This document shows positions 25,121-38,700 of a DNA stretch of 64,000 nt, piece after piece. Origin of the DNA: Styela clava (lineage: Eukaryota; Chordata; Ascidiacea; Stolidobranchia; Styelidae); assembly GCF_964204865.1 (NCBI RefSeq), contig NC_135262.1, forward strand, positions 17,537,650 through 17,601,649. The letters run 5' to 3'. The first letter of the stretch is position 1. Each line of letters opens with the position of its first letter. The notes under the pieces were generated by a model. The model ran no database searches. It was given only the letters and a program-made list of their open reading frames with translations, and was not told where the DNA came from. The position numbers and the translations under genes were made by a program.

Positions 25121-26551
25121 TCGAGTTTGAACTGGCTATCTAATCCCATACCCGACATGCACTACGGTAACCGGACGAGAGGCCTTGGTTCGCCATATTA
25201 TTAAGTCGTCTTATTGAATTTACTCTTCCTCGGGATAAATATGTAAATACTAATCTCATTTTAACGTCCAACAATGTAAATGTATGTTAATGAAATCTAT
25301 ACGAAGCGGCACCATGTCGTCACCACTGATTGAGCTCATACTATGAGCCATGAGTCCATGACATGTATAGAATATAAAGTCACTGTGGAAGTATTGACTA
25401 TTTAAGATCGTATACGTAATCTCCAACTTAAAAAACATTGCTCACTGCACTGCAATAAAACTGCATAGGCCTACAGTGCTGACTGTATTAGATAATATGT
25501 ATATGAAGGGTCCTATTAAATCGGTCAGAAAACTTGTGGTTAGGTCACAAGTGAGCCAAAGTTATGCTTAATTTTGAATACGCTCGTTTACTTTTAACTC
25601 GATAAAACTTGTTGGGGACGTACTCGTCCACGCCAATTGAACTATCAATTGAAATACATTAGTAATTTCAGCTGAAAATCACACAGATTCAAAGGATTTC
25701 GAGTAGTGGTTGTAGTTTTTTCAAGATGATTTTTGATTTAATTGAGATATTCTTTATTCATTTGAAAGAGAAAATTTCAACATCTTCAACTATACGATTG
25801 CGGTTTAACGTACAAGCTCGATATCATGGACCATTAATTCTATAAAAGAATTTCGAGGAATCGCTCATTTCTGATCGTCAATACGAGGGATTGACACCGC
25901 AAAGACTGAAGTATTATGTGCCGCGAGACCACTCGAAATCAGGTTGTTAAACATTAGCTAGCATATTCGAATCAACAACTTGAATAAATATGACTTTGCG
26001 TAGATGGCACTGGAATTATATGATTACTTTTTGCAGTTTAAAAAGCAGTGCAAAAATAGGGAGTAAAAATAATGGTTTTGTGGGATCATAGCATTCATTT
26101 ATGGAAATAAGTTTGATAGCATAATTAATATTATACAATCTGAATGTTGCATAGCCACATCGAGTCAGCTAAAGCAAACGTCTTTAAACTATAAAAAGGG
26201 CCTATGTTGGTATTTTGATAGTTTTTTTTTATTGCCATACGAATGTTATATTTACACAGTTTTATGGCGACATATCTCCTTCTTGCTGATGAAAGCGCCA
26301 CTTTGATAGCGTCCATGGGTTATTATAACTCGGCCTGTTGGATGTGATATTTATTCTGGAGGGGGACAATAGGCTCGTTGAGTCGCCGGCATTGTATCTC
26401 GATTTCGCCCTTTCGGGACAAACTAACCGTGTCGAAAGTATGTATGAACGACGCGCACTTTTCAACAAAGTTCATTTATGCAACAAGCTCTCGTTTTTGT
26501 AAGACGACAAAGACGATTAAATGCAGAAATACGTGGTGACCTATGTAAGGT
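25121..26551. other. Intergenic region upstream of the MATCAP-like gene
   Basis: No supported gene. The last few hundred bases probably contain the 5' UTR and promoter of the gene starting near 26552; a possible extra 5' exon ending ...CTATGTAAG at about 26546 cannot be excluded. Confidence 0.4.
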
Positions 26552-29500
26552 ATGGGTACCGATTTACATCACAAACCTCGGTGCTTGCCAGCCGGCTTTG
26601 TTGGTCAGATTGAGAGAATAGAGGATGAATTGTTATTACCTACCGGTACCTGCTCGTTAACTCAGCCGAATTGCGATGTTGTAGCTGACAAGTTGGAATC
26701 TGGCAGCCCACATAAAAGCTTAAATTTAAGCACATTGAGCCTGGTTGAAACAATAGAATACAATTTCTTGCATCGAAACTCGGAAAATGGCTTTGCGATG
26801 GGATCGGGCGTGAGTACGAGTAGAAAAGCAATTTTGACACAGAATAATGATACAGAAGATGACGTTGTTGTCGACAATGAAAGACCCCCATCAGTCGAGG
26901 TTTGCGCTGATCCCGGATTAGAAGAGGCAGAAGGCATAGCGCATGCACAGATATTAACAAAAATCAACTCTACATTTGATGCAGGCATTGCGTCCATAGA
27001 CAATAATATGGAAAATATTGATTCGACTGGATTTGCTAACATACTCGAAGAGTACAAGTTTTCTGGAGGGTCAAGCAAAACCCAACAAACAAAAAATCAA
27101 AAAACTCGATTGGGACAACTTCCCAAATCAGATCAACCGAAGCTCAGTGGCCTAAACTTAACACTAACCGGACTGAAGGCCAAACCAGTCAACAGAATGA
27201 GTGGTATAACACCGCGTGGTTTATTGTCACGTGATAGATCCCAACGAGCGAGGAACCCGAATGTCATGAAATCTATGGAGGAAAGGCTCAGCACTGCACG
27301 CAATAATAGTAAACGCCCTGGTTGGAATCAAAACTTCATAAATAAAGATAAGTCAAGTACAGCCAAACCAACAAGGTTTAGAAAGCCCCCGAGAAAATTG
27401 AATATCCTTGCAGCTATTAAACCGAGCAATCTTGATAAGGAGAAGGAGAAATTTTTTTCATCTAATTTCACAATAAATCCTCAATTTGAATATAAATATC
27501 CGCCGAACGAGAACGTCTTACAGCGTTACAACAATGCATCATCATTATATGTGGAAGAGGTAAAATTATATTTTTCTCCTGCAGTCACAATAATACAGTC
27601 TAATTTAAATAGAGACAATTTAATTTAAGACAAATATAACTATTATACAGGGTGTTAAAAATACGCAAAATTAGAGTAAATTTTTTTTCTCATGGCAACG
27701 TTAAAAAGTACCTGTTGAAAAACGGTAGTCGTGAAATGTAATTCAATACTGTTGAAAGATGTCAGTCGTTAAATATTTTAAGTAGCATTTCATCTTAACT
27801 TCTGTTAATTTTGCGTTACTTTTTTACACCCTGTATATTAGCAAATTTGAAATCGTAATTAGATTGTGATTTGTATAAGCTCTATTTAATGAGTTAACCT
27901 GACGATGTCACCAATACAATTCCCATCATGCCCCAAATTAATTTGAATTGAGTGTGAAAACCCGATGGAGATTTTATTCCAGTCGAAACTATTACAATAT
28001 ACACAGTTTATTGACACTGTTGTATTGCTTAATAGTTATTTCGACATAAAAAATCGTATCATGTTATCAACACCTTTTATACAAAAGAGAAACTCATTTA
28101 AAACCCTGAGTGGGGCAGACACTGCCGGTGGATCGGTATCAATATCACACAAGGCACCGTATTGACAAAACATCGCATCTCAATTGTTTCAAAGTAACAT
28201 TATACGACACCTGAAATCAATTCGTGAATTGCGAAATAGTAACCTTGGATTGTCTTGTTATAGGCTACGGCACATGAAGCTTGTAAAAACTTGAAAAATT
28301 AAAAACACATATTAGCACTATTGAATTCACGCTATTCGGCTTGGACTTATATACCACCAAGCCTGAGAGCCAATAACAGACTGATAAAACCAAGTTTTAT
28401 ATCAACATAAAATATCCGATTGCAGAACTGATCATATTTTTTCATTGTGTGACTTTTGTATCTAGGTTAAAGGCCCTCTCATCGACTCTCAAATGCCTTG
28501 ATTGCTGTTTTCTTAACTTATTTTTCTGACTGACTGACTGACTAAGCGTGACTTTCCAAACTTCCATATTTTTAACGCGAAAATGTGAACAGTGTGATTG
28601 ACTGTGATTGAAATTGTCCTCCTGAATAATTAGTGATCAGAATAACATTGTTTTGCAGGCCGTTGCAATAATGCGTCGTGTTTTAACAAGGTATGGTAAT
28701 TACGAAAAATTTGAAGCCGCGACTGGAGGTCGGCTGCTCACTCGGACAGAAATTTGGAACACGTAAGTCAAAGCAATTGCTGAGTACTGGACGTGAACTA
28801 ATTTGAAATACTAAATAATGTTACACTGTAGCCTAGACAATTTATCAGCCGATCACGTTTCTTCGTATCCTACTGTGCGTACCCAAGTATGTTCCCAAAT
28901 CAAAAGATGCTTTTCATGTTTGATCGTTTCGGTAATTGCACTATCCCCTTGCATGGCAGGCAGACCTTGGTTATTGCAGGCACACAGTTTCAATAACACA
29001 TTCTGCTCGTCAAGTTAGTAGTAAGTTAGATTTTATTAGCTGCAGCGCCACATTATAGTTCCTTTAGTATGATGGAGCAAGTAAAGAATTTAGATATCGG
29101 GCCGAAAAGTAGGGATTGAAACATTACAGAATTCTTTTAAATCTGTATATTGTGTTGTCAACGTAAATATAACACTAAGTGTTTCTATATTTAGTGTTAA
29201 GCGCTACTTGGAGCGTGAAGGTTTCTTTGGTGAAATAGTAGTAGACATCAGCAACGACTTGCTATCCCGGGCAGCAATGACGATAAATGGTGGGCGACCG
29301 ACACTCAGCATCCGAGAATCATCGGCGAGAGAGTATTGGGTTGAAGGACTATTGCGTCATGAAGTCGGTAAGTGTTTGCATATCTTGAGGTTTATATCGC
29401 GGATTACGAAAACAGAGATCTTAATACCGTTTAATGAGCTCGTACAGTAATATTATTCTTTTCCTTTGGCATGCCTTTGAAATCGTCAACCGATTCTCTT

Positions 29501-31050
29501 TCCGTCTATGGAATTGCCGAAAAATAATATTGTTCTCAGATGTGAAGTCTTTTTGGTGTATCTAATACCGCAATCAAATTATTATCACGTTAGGAAATGA
29601 AAAGAGTAATACATGGGTATTTAGAATGCCTCACCTAAAGTAGACGGCTCGATGATTTTCTGATCTTGTTACCACTATTGATGGTCAAGAATCGTTAGCT
29701 ATTTAACGCTAAGCTTAACGATCCAGCATTCTCGCACCTTCTGAGAACATTTCTTGTCTCACTTACTAAACCCCGGGCTACAAGTTAAGTGGTCCTTAGT
29801 GAATGTTTTATGAATCCTAAATTTTTGTTTTATCAAAAGGCACTCATCATTTGCGATTTCATAATAATAGACAGCAAGTTTGGCACAATTGTAACACACG
29901 GCGTCAGATGGAATTACAACCTGCTAATCCCACCGAAGAAGGTCTAGCAAGTTTACACAGCGTTCTTCTTCGGAAGTAAGAAATTATGTTCACGCCAACT
30001 CAGTTATTGTTCGTAATCGAGTTAACGGCAACACCCTTGCTCGTAAATATACTTAATGGCGATTTAATTAATCAAGTTATAGAAAAGGCTTCTGAATAAT
30101 AATACGAAACTAATTATAACATATACTATTTGACTTAGCACTGCCAAGATAAAAAAAAATATAGTAAGAGCTGCAATCAATAGCCTCAATTAAATGAGAC
30201 AGCTGTAGTCCACATTGTCTAATAATCAGTGTATAATCGTGCCTGTTTTATAATCGTCTCGACCACGGTGTGCATATCATTTACTGTTTGATGCAACAAA
30301 TTTTCACGTCGAACATACTATTGTAAAAAGTAATAGACCACCAATTATGTGTGACAGCGCTACTTTATTACATTCTAATAAGCAGATAAGACCTTTGATG
30401 GACATTTTCGCTGGACTTTTCGCATCTTAGGAGAGGGTAAAAACCTAAAATTCACAAATACTAGTCAGTTGTTAATTATGGTATAACAATTTAATATCAT
30501 TTCCAATTAAAGGGATCCATCATTATGGAGAGCAGCTATGTTATATTACGCGGTATACAAAGCATCTAAATTATCTTTTGTGCAACTATTTGCCGACCTG
30601 GGTAAATTTTTGGATAGCCCCGAAGTGAGATGGGATTATTGCCTGCGCACAAAACGAGGACAAACAGACACATCTAAACCAGGTAATCATGTAAATTTTG
30701 ACATATAGCGTGCTTGATTTTAATAGTTTATGAGATTAGAAAATGTTACTTAAATTTTGTTGTTACAAGGTTGTTTCTGCAAAGATCAAGTCTACCTAAA
30801 TGGGATACTAGCTTTGTTACAGCGACGTAAAACTTTGGATTTTCACATGCTGTGCACTTTGGGTAAAGTATCTCATGAGGACATCGGAAAACTTCGTGAA
30901 AACTGCAACAAAGAAGGAACGAAGATACCGACGTTTATGAAAGATATCGACGAATATCGAAGGAGGCTCGACTATATTGTAAACATGAATGGACTTGATA
31001 CATTTTTGGAAGGCACCTCGGGTAACGATCGAAATGACGGGGGTTCCTGA
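26552..31050 (+). CDS. MATCAP1: Microtubule-associated tyrosine carboxypeptidase (MATCAP/KIAA0895 family)
   Basis: Family enzymes remove the C-terminal tyrosine of alpha-tubulin on microtubules. Exons: 26552-27559, 28659-28762, 29195-29367, 29840-29975, 30513-30682, 30770-31050 (stop); together 1,872 nt, 623 residues, all phases consistent. Residues 1 to about 300 are poorly conserved, with basic Ser/Asn-rich stretches, probably disordered and microtubule-binding (inference). From about 310 (EKEKFFSSNFTINPQFEY) the catalytic domain follows: FEAATGGRLLT, the metalloprotease motif H426-E427-V-G-T-H431, N-P-T-E-E-G (458-463, zinc-ligand glutamate region), LWRAAMLYY, KRGQTDTS, and GCFCKDQVYLNGIL. 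The HExxxH is split by the exon 3/4 intron between G429 bases. The family has two vertebrate members; the choice of MATCAP1 over MATCAP2 is uncertain. The start Met is the first in frame, but an upstream coding exon is possible. Confidence 0.9.
27646..27835. mobile_element. Mariner-like MITE
   Basis: TACAGGGTGTTAAAAATACG at the left and its near complement (TTACTTTTTTACACCCTGTA) at the right, flanked by TA on both sides (27644-27645, 27836-27837). The 190-bp size, TACAGGGTG ends and TA duplication fit a Tc1/mariner-type miniature element. It lies in intron 1 of the MATCAP-like gene. Confidence 0.75.
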
Positions 31051-32769
31051 CCACATTAACTCACAAATATATGTAACTACTACTTTAAGTATTATTTAGA
31101 CAATGTTCGATGTTACAATCTGATGGAAATCCGCTTAGATACTTCCTAATGAAAAATATGAAACGGATATCTATTAGGTATAGGTTCTGTTGAGTGCTCT
31201 GGATTTCAGTAAACAGTGCACATCAATACAATGACCGTACCAAATAATCGCCGAGCAGCAACGTTTTCGTTATGCAGCTGTCTACACGATGCAGCGGTAC
31301 GTTTTATGTACCGTTTATGTTCAAAAAGAGTTTTATTAGTTTCGTACTACCTGTTCCTGCTCGGTTACGATATTTATTTGCTTCCAAAACAATTATATTG
31401 TAACTTTTCTCAGTATCACTATTTTACTCCATCTGTTTTCTCCCTTTTCTCTCTCTCCCATCCATCTCTCTCTTTTCAAATTATATTTTTGTATCCTAGT
31501 AAATTATGCAATATTGATTCTGTTAAAACATTAGTACGGAGATTCTATGAATTCACGTCCAAGTTGTACTGTTCGTTGAGACCAGTGATGGCATTAAAAA
31601 TTTTAAAAAGAGTTTCTCTTTTGTATTGACTCACTAACAGCAGGTCCACTTATTTCAGAAACCATTCAAACTTGTAGCTCTTAAAAACAAGATCGGTTAC
31701 GCTTGCCTTCACGATTTCCAAGAAATGGTTCGCGCGGATTTCTGAATACACCATCGTCACAAGGTTACAACGCAATTTTGCGTGATCTCATCCGGGTATC
31801 AAAATTTTTTACGAATCGAGAAAGTTTCATGGTCGTTCCGCTGCAAGAGATAGGCAGCATCAGCATGGAAGTATTTTTAACCCGATCCCGTTAGTAAATG
31901 TCATGTGACAAATTTTTAGTGTTTGATGTGAAATTCCACTTTGAGATATCAAAATGAAATCCGGCTACAGCTCACCACTGAGATTAAGGGTTTTGAAAAT
32001 TACCATATACCGGAAGTTAACAATTTGAATATAAGCGATCGCAGCCCTGACTGCCCAACTGACGGTACATTATAATAGTTTATTTACTGTTAGATTAATT
32101 TAAGGCCGGTTTTATCAATTTTTATCACTGATATGTTAGCATTTATTTTATTTTATTCGTGCCTTGTTGGATTCACAGTAAAACGCGATGGGTCATGCTA
32201 AAATTGCGTTCTGCCATAAGTCAAGTAGGTAATAAGCACAAATATGAGATATTCGTTTTAATGTGCAAATGTTTCATATTGTATTCAATTAAATTATACG
32301 GAGAGGTAGAATGAATCAAAGCTTGCAAATTTTGTATATCGATAAGCATAGAAAAGTGTGATGATAAAATATTGGAGGACTTTAGCCTATACACATTATT
32401 TGTTGCAAGTACCGTTACATAACATACACATTTTATTTGTGAGCGCAAAATTGTGCAGCCTTTCTACTTTGATATTAAACTAACAGCGCCTCACCAATTT
32501 TAGGTCGTTCGTTGTTAGACCGAACAACATATTGCTGTCAGATTCAATTGCTATTGTGAAGTATGCATAACAAAACTTATCGCAGTACAATTTAAATCCA
32601 ACACAAAAGTTTGAAGCTTATACGGTCAATTTGCGATGCTAACCTATGGACCATACATGGCACATCTAGATCAATATGTGGAAACACCGGTATATCTCGA
32701 GGAAAAACTCAAAAATTAATGCAGTCAGTTCGAGTTTTAGTCATTTTTGAGTGTTAGTGAATAGTTTTG
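31051..32769. other. Intergenic region between convergent genes
   Basis: Separates the 3' ends of the MATCAP-like (+) and LamG membrane protein (-) genes. It contains pyrimidine-rich sequence near 31430-31480. One open stretch 31661-31734 after a TTATTTCAG acceptor reads KPFKLVALKNKIGY and could be an orphan exon, but no partner was found. Confidence 0.4.
32432..32437 (-). terminator. Candidate poly(A) signal of the LamG membrane protein gene
   Basis: AATAAA on the minus strand, about 335 bases beyond the stop codon at 32770. Another lies near 32140-32155. Confidence 0.35.
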
Positions 32770-35700
32770 TCAAACCAACGCTTCTAAGACTTGGTCTTCC
32801 GTATTGGCTAACGATTGCTTCAATTCTTTCTCCTTTTCACATGCTGGTACGCAACAATGCACCACACATAACCAAATTGATACCGCTAGCAAAAGCAGAA
32901 AGCTACATATGATAACAACATGAAACCAAGTCTGCGAGTAAAACCAACCATTGTATGAAGTGCGCCATGGTCTGGTTGTAGTAGTTGTACTGGCGGTAGT
33001 TCGTATTTCTGTTACTTGTACAACATTTTCTCTAGTTTGATTTTCAAAAATACTGACATTTGTATACTGCGGAGAAAAGTCGTTTGGAACGAAACTAGTA
33101 GTAACCTTTTCGTTGATATAGTATTTAGTAGTGCCAGGTAGAACTATGCTTTTTCTTGTTGCATTGTACGTTTTAGGTATCTCAGTTAGAACTGGCATGG
33201 TTTTAGATGTACTGGTCCATAACACCTCGACTGTTACATTAGTTGGTATGTTATATGATGTAGTTGATGACTGCGCTGTAGTAGTTCTAGGCCCTGGTGT
33301 CTGTTCCGTGGTTGAGGTTGTACTGGAAATTGATTTAGCTGTTTCTTCTGCTATAGCATTTTCTGAAACGAAAAATAATTTTTTTTGGAGGATGATGACT
33401 TTGATGCCCGAATTCTGATCAATAACTTTCCCACGAAGAAGAAACGGAAATGAAAAATCCTCCTTGCATGACAGCATTCTTTTTTCAGATTGACTCGAAA
33501 TACATCGGAATGAGATAAGTAATTTAATTGATACTGGCTCTCTTTTTCTCTCTTATTCAACGTTCATATTTATTATGTGGATGATTATTGGAATAAGTTA
33601 AATATAGGATTGAATTTATTTTGAAATCGTCCTCACCATACAAACTGAGAATTTCCTCGGCTGAAATATTTTGATAAAAAATCCAAAACTCGTCAAGAGA
33701 AAAAATTGGTCCAAGAATATCGCCAACAACAAAATCTACCCTCATGGGATATGATCGACGTACGTCTTTGACAGAAGGCGTGTCAGTATACTCATTTTGA
33801 TGAAGCAGGGTACCGTTGATGGACACCTGCATACATGAATCGCATGTTTATGTAGTGGTATGAATTAGAAGAAGTATGTAAGCGCTTTGCAAAGTCTAAG
33901 GAAACATGAAAGTAAAATGCGACTGAGTGGTAATTTGATATAATGAAGTAAGGGGAGATATAAAGGATAATACACAAGTTTAAATGGTGTAGATCAGTGG
34001 TTCCCAACTTTTCTACTCTGGTGGCGGACCGGTAAAATGAAATAAAATGTACTCCCGGACCGGCAAAAATTGAAATGAGTGAAACAGAAAATAATAACAT
34101 ATTTTGCGTAATGTCGGACAATCGCTATGCTTTTAGAGAAAAAGGGTACATTTAATAACATTTCATGTGAGGAAAAACTATCAAATAATGTGCCGGCCAA
34201 AAATTGAAATGGGTGGAACATAAAATAATAACATATATTTGCGTAATAAAATACAGTGCTGGGCACCCATTATACGTAGAAAAGGCACACAATCACATAA
34301 AAAACATGTGCATGCCAAATCATCTACAAACACAATTAACTCCAGTGAGAATTTTGCTTCCATTTCATTCCAATACAGGATTGCGAACGAGGCATGAAAT
34401 AAAGGTTTTGCAACACGTAGATCTGCAGCGGCTCACGCAGTCAATTTATTTGCTTCGTTTTAATTAAAGCTAGAAGTAACTGGTTGAAAATTCGGACAAC
34501 AGTTTGATTACTCGATTGCTTAGCGATAGGTATTCGTTATCAAGAGAGCTCAAGAATGAATTGTGACAATGATTCATTTATAAACCTGGACTGTAAAGTA
34601 GAGGTTTCATCGGGTTCATTTTATCAATCCCTCTGCAGTTGATCGACGCCCCAAACAAAATGAATTTATATTACAATGATAAAGTCGTTGCTAACTTGGC
34701 ACCAGGCTCAAAATCCTGCTGTGCATCACCCGGAAAATATCTCAGCGGCCCCCGCTTTTGTTTTGCGTTTCGTGACCACCTGCAGGGTCGCAACAAGTTC
34801 ATATCTCACTGGGTGTCATAATGAAGCTCTGGAATATTATACTGTTCTTGACAGTTTTCTGGTTTGAACAAGGAAATATTCATAACCTTTTATTTGGATG
34901 GTAATATTCAGGTCTACCCATGGGACATTTTTTTCTGTCCCATCCCATCCCATGGGATTCCCATTGATATTTGATAAAAATTGTTAAATTTAGGTTTAGC
35001 TTCTACTAAATAGGCCTACATGTACGAAGAGATATGCAAAACAACAAAATTTGCGGACTTTGTTAATTTTATATTCATACCCATTGTAAATGTGTCCATC
35101 AGCTCCTTCACTAAGTATATTGTTAACGCTGAATATATGTAGCTCTTCATAACTTACAAGAGAGCTATGCTTAAATATGTGAACACGAATTCCATAACGA
35201 AATGTTTTACCATCATTTCTCTGAAAATCATATGGTTTTCGTGTCCCATGGGAAATACAAATGTGTGCTGTCCCATCCCATCCCATAGACAAGCCTGGTG
35301 ATATTAATTAATCGAGAAAAGCATGCGGAACGGAAAAAGCACACATGCTGATTTTCAGGTTTCTGATACTTGCGAGATTTGGCGGAGCGCTTTCGCGATA
35401 AATCGGAAGCGAAAAATGTGATTACTCGGAGCCAAGACGTCGCCGGGCAATTAATACCGCACTTATCAAACACCAATATGACGGCGGAACCGAAATTGCG
35501 TAATAAACCAACGTAACTTCGACTTATTAATCAAGAAAAGCATGCAGAATGGGAAAAGCACGCATGCTGATTTGCAGGTTTTGAATCTTGCGAGATTTGA
35601 CGGAGCGCTTTCGCGATGAATCGGAAGCGAAAAGTGTGATTACTCGGCGTCAAGACGTCGCCGGGCCATACCGATCGTATCAAACAGCAATATGAGGACA

Positions 35701-38700
35701 GGAGAGGAATTGCGTAATAAATCAACGTAACTTCGTCGTTTCGGCTTCGGTAAAGCGACGGTAGAAAAACAACAAAATGAAATTTCCCGCGGACCGGCAC
35801 CGGATCGGCGGTTGGGAACCACCGGTGTAGATTACATCAATACAGTATTATACTTTAAGGGCGGGTGTATACATATCTATTGTGGGACTACTCGTCTTTC
35901 ATTTGTGTTTCAACTAGGATGATACACCATTCACCCCCAAATCATTCATTCAACTCGCTTCAAACTTTAATAAATAAAGTCATTGCAAAATAATCTGAGA
36001 CAAAAACAGCTCACTTTATGCCGGATTTAAAAATCGTGCATTGCATTTTTGTGAGAACATAAACCTCATATTTTCATTCATTCAGGATCTATTCGATTTG
36101 AGCTTTTAAACAAGCCCTACCTTGTTTAGAAACAATACTTAGTTTTTCCGACATTCATATCTAAATTTGTTAATACCTGTATTCCAGTATGGTTGTTCCA
36201 ACTCATAGCAACATGAGTCCATCTACTCATAACAAGAGTTCGTTGTAGGTTAGCTTCGTATTGTTCACCTAAAAAGGAAAAAAAATATCTATAAATATGG
36301 GTGAACGAATGTGGAATAAAAATAATTTACTCAATGAAAACGAGTCATTTCTTCCTTATTATTAAACTAGTGCACGAAGATTTTGTAGAATCAATTAATA
36401 TTCATTGGAGATTTGCTATTCATATTTTCTCAACGTGCTGTCTTATTTTTAAATCGAATTCATCTTCAGCGTATGAAATTTATTCAGCGTTAATTTATTT
36501 ATCCGAAACTAAAGAATCGTATATTAAAATGAAGGCCATTTTACTATCAACGTCGCTGCTTTATATGTTACAACGTGGAGCAAGGAAACAGCATAACATT
36601 GGGGAAAAAAATTTTCGTACACGGTGGGCCAACAGATTGTTTTGTTGGTGATGTTTGTAATCTACTTTTTCTTGTTGTCGTTGCGAAAATCGTCGCTAAA
36701 AAGTTCTTACTTTTATTATTTTAAAAATTCCATTGGACTCTATGCTACTCGTTTTTCGTCATCATCACCGGTATTTGTAAGATACGTTTTTATGACATCG
36801 TGTATTTTGCAGCATGATTTTGCTAGCGTTTTGATAATATGAAAGCGACTTTAATACTTCGTTATCGCTTTCGTGTCCATGTATTTGAGCATTGCTCTCT
36901 TGTTTTATTTTATACTTATACGAAAATATTTATATCAAGCATGAAGCATATTTATTCTATTCCAGGGTTACCATATTTAAAAAAGCTAAATTCCGGACAG
37001 TGAATGAGTATTTTCGGCGCTCCCGAAGTATGTGTACCAAGATGGCGCACAACCTATACTATGTTCAGGTCGTGCGCCATCTTGGTGCACATACTTCATG
37101 AGCTTCATATTTTCACGAGACCATATATATGCGCTACCGAAATGCTGAGGCTGCAAACGCTGTACGATACTCATTCTAAAGCGCCCGCTACCGAAATGAA
37201 AAGTATTGTCTTCAGTCACAAGCAGAATCTCACACCAGGCGGGTGAGCACTCTCTAAAATCTCAACTTCAGAGTGGAAAATAATAATGAGAATTAGGTTG
37301 TGCCGAAAAGGAAAAACAGCAATTACATGCTTAGGACAAATTACAGATACGCGTGTAAGTCAAGTCACTACAAATTTACTCTTCTGACCATGCATATTTT
37401 TCTGGAGATCTAATTCTCTTAAATAGGGCATTTGCAGTTGTCTACTGTAAATGCCACACATTTTTTTTAAAGCATCATTTTTTCCAAGGGGTCTTTTACA
37501 TAAGTGGCAATTGTGTCGGCAGTCTCGTTTGCCTTGTATGTAAACTCAATCAATTTTGATTGCAAACCACCTTTCCCCCAGTCAAAATATTGAATAATTA
37601 TAGGAAATAATTTCAGTTCATTGTGATTGCTGCCATCTGTTGCGACGCCAAAATACGCGATATCGTTTTCTTCAAAACTTTTCAGAACAGCATCAATAGA
37701 ATATTGCGCAAGTACGCTAGTAACAACTTTTTCTGTCTTTGTGCGGCCACTACTAAACTTCTTCGCTACATTAGAATCAGGGAAAAATCAGGGAAAATCC
37801 TATTAAGTAAAACAGATGTACAGTCCATGGACAAAAAGCTACGATGATGCTTAACAGCGTGAAATGCAAGAGTGCCTTCTGCGGCAGTGATTTCATCTTC
37901 GCATTTGCTTCCTGCTGTAACAAAATAATTTGTCATTTTCGTTGATGCAACAGCACCTCTTACTGGTTTGCGATGTTTTTCCGATTGCAGATGTGTGTTT
38001 AAATCACCATTACCATTGTGCACGACAGATATATAGGTTCCTGATTTGCAAACCAAGCATTCTGCCTCATAATCATTCCAGCCTTTTCTAAAACATGGAT
38101 GTTTTTCTTGCATCTCGTTAGTGAATGTGTACTTTCGTTTAGAATTAGCCATTTGAAATAATATATTTTTTACTAACAATAAATACAACCCAACTAAAAA
38201 TGCATACTCCAAAAAACAAAGTAATTTACCACCAGACTAACTGAATCAAAAGACTTCAGAGACTAGCACTTTCGTTCCCGAATTCCTGACTAGCTTCTTA
38301 TTCAAACAGAAAAATCCACACGTAAAGCTTTGTGGTATTCTGTATTAAGCTAACTTAACACGGAACTAGCTGCTATCAAATACACTTGCAAGTTGCAGCT
38401 GCTCAACGAAACGGGTAAAATAGTCAGCGAATAATAATCAGAAAGTTCAGAATAACAAGAGAGCTATGCTCAAATATATGGACACGTAGCGCCACCCAAT
38501 GGCAATAATTTTGATGACGTCATAGCGAAAAAAAAAAGTAATAGCCTTCTGGAGAAAAATTTTATCTTCAACCACTGAAAATTTCAAAGCAATTGGTCCA
38601 GTATTCGAAGAGAAAAGCGACTTTTTAAAAACGTGTCAAAGAACAAGAACAACAACAACAACAACATAACATTGAAACGATCGTTATGTCCACTACGTGT

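Larger units (their letters stand above)
33995..35824. mobile_element. hAT element (family D) with a nested hAT and an internal duplication
   Basis: Left end CAGTGGTTCCCAACTTTTCT; right end, reverse-complemented, CGGTGGTTCCCAACCG. Exact 8-bp target-site duplication GTGTAGAT at 33987-33994 and 35825-35832. GGACCGG blocks lie near both ends. No transposase is seen. It holds a younger element at 34909-35297 and a 219-bp tandem duplication from 35312. It sits in the intron 33827-36176 of the LamG membrane protein gene. The left end is repeated at 63675. Confidence 0.85.

Noticed and set aside
26640-27078. Minus-strand frames of 106 and 138 codons
   Set aside because: They are shadows of the first exon of the MATCAP-like gene on the plus strand.
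31216-31629. 137-codon plus-strand frame
   Set aside because: Pyrimidine-rich, Ser/Leu/Phe-biased low complexity with no motif and no splice context; likely chance.
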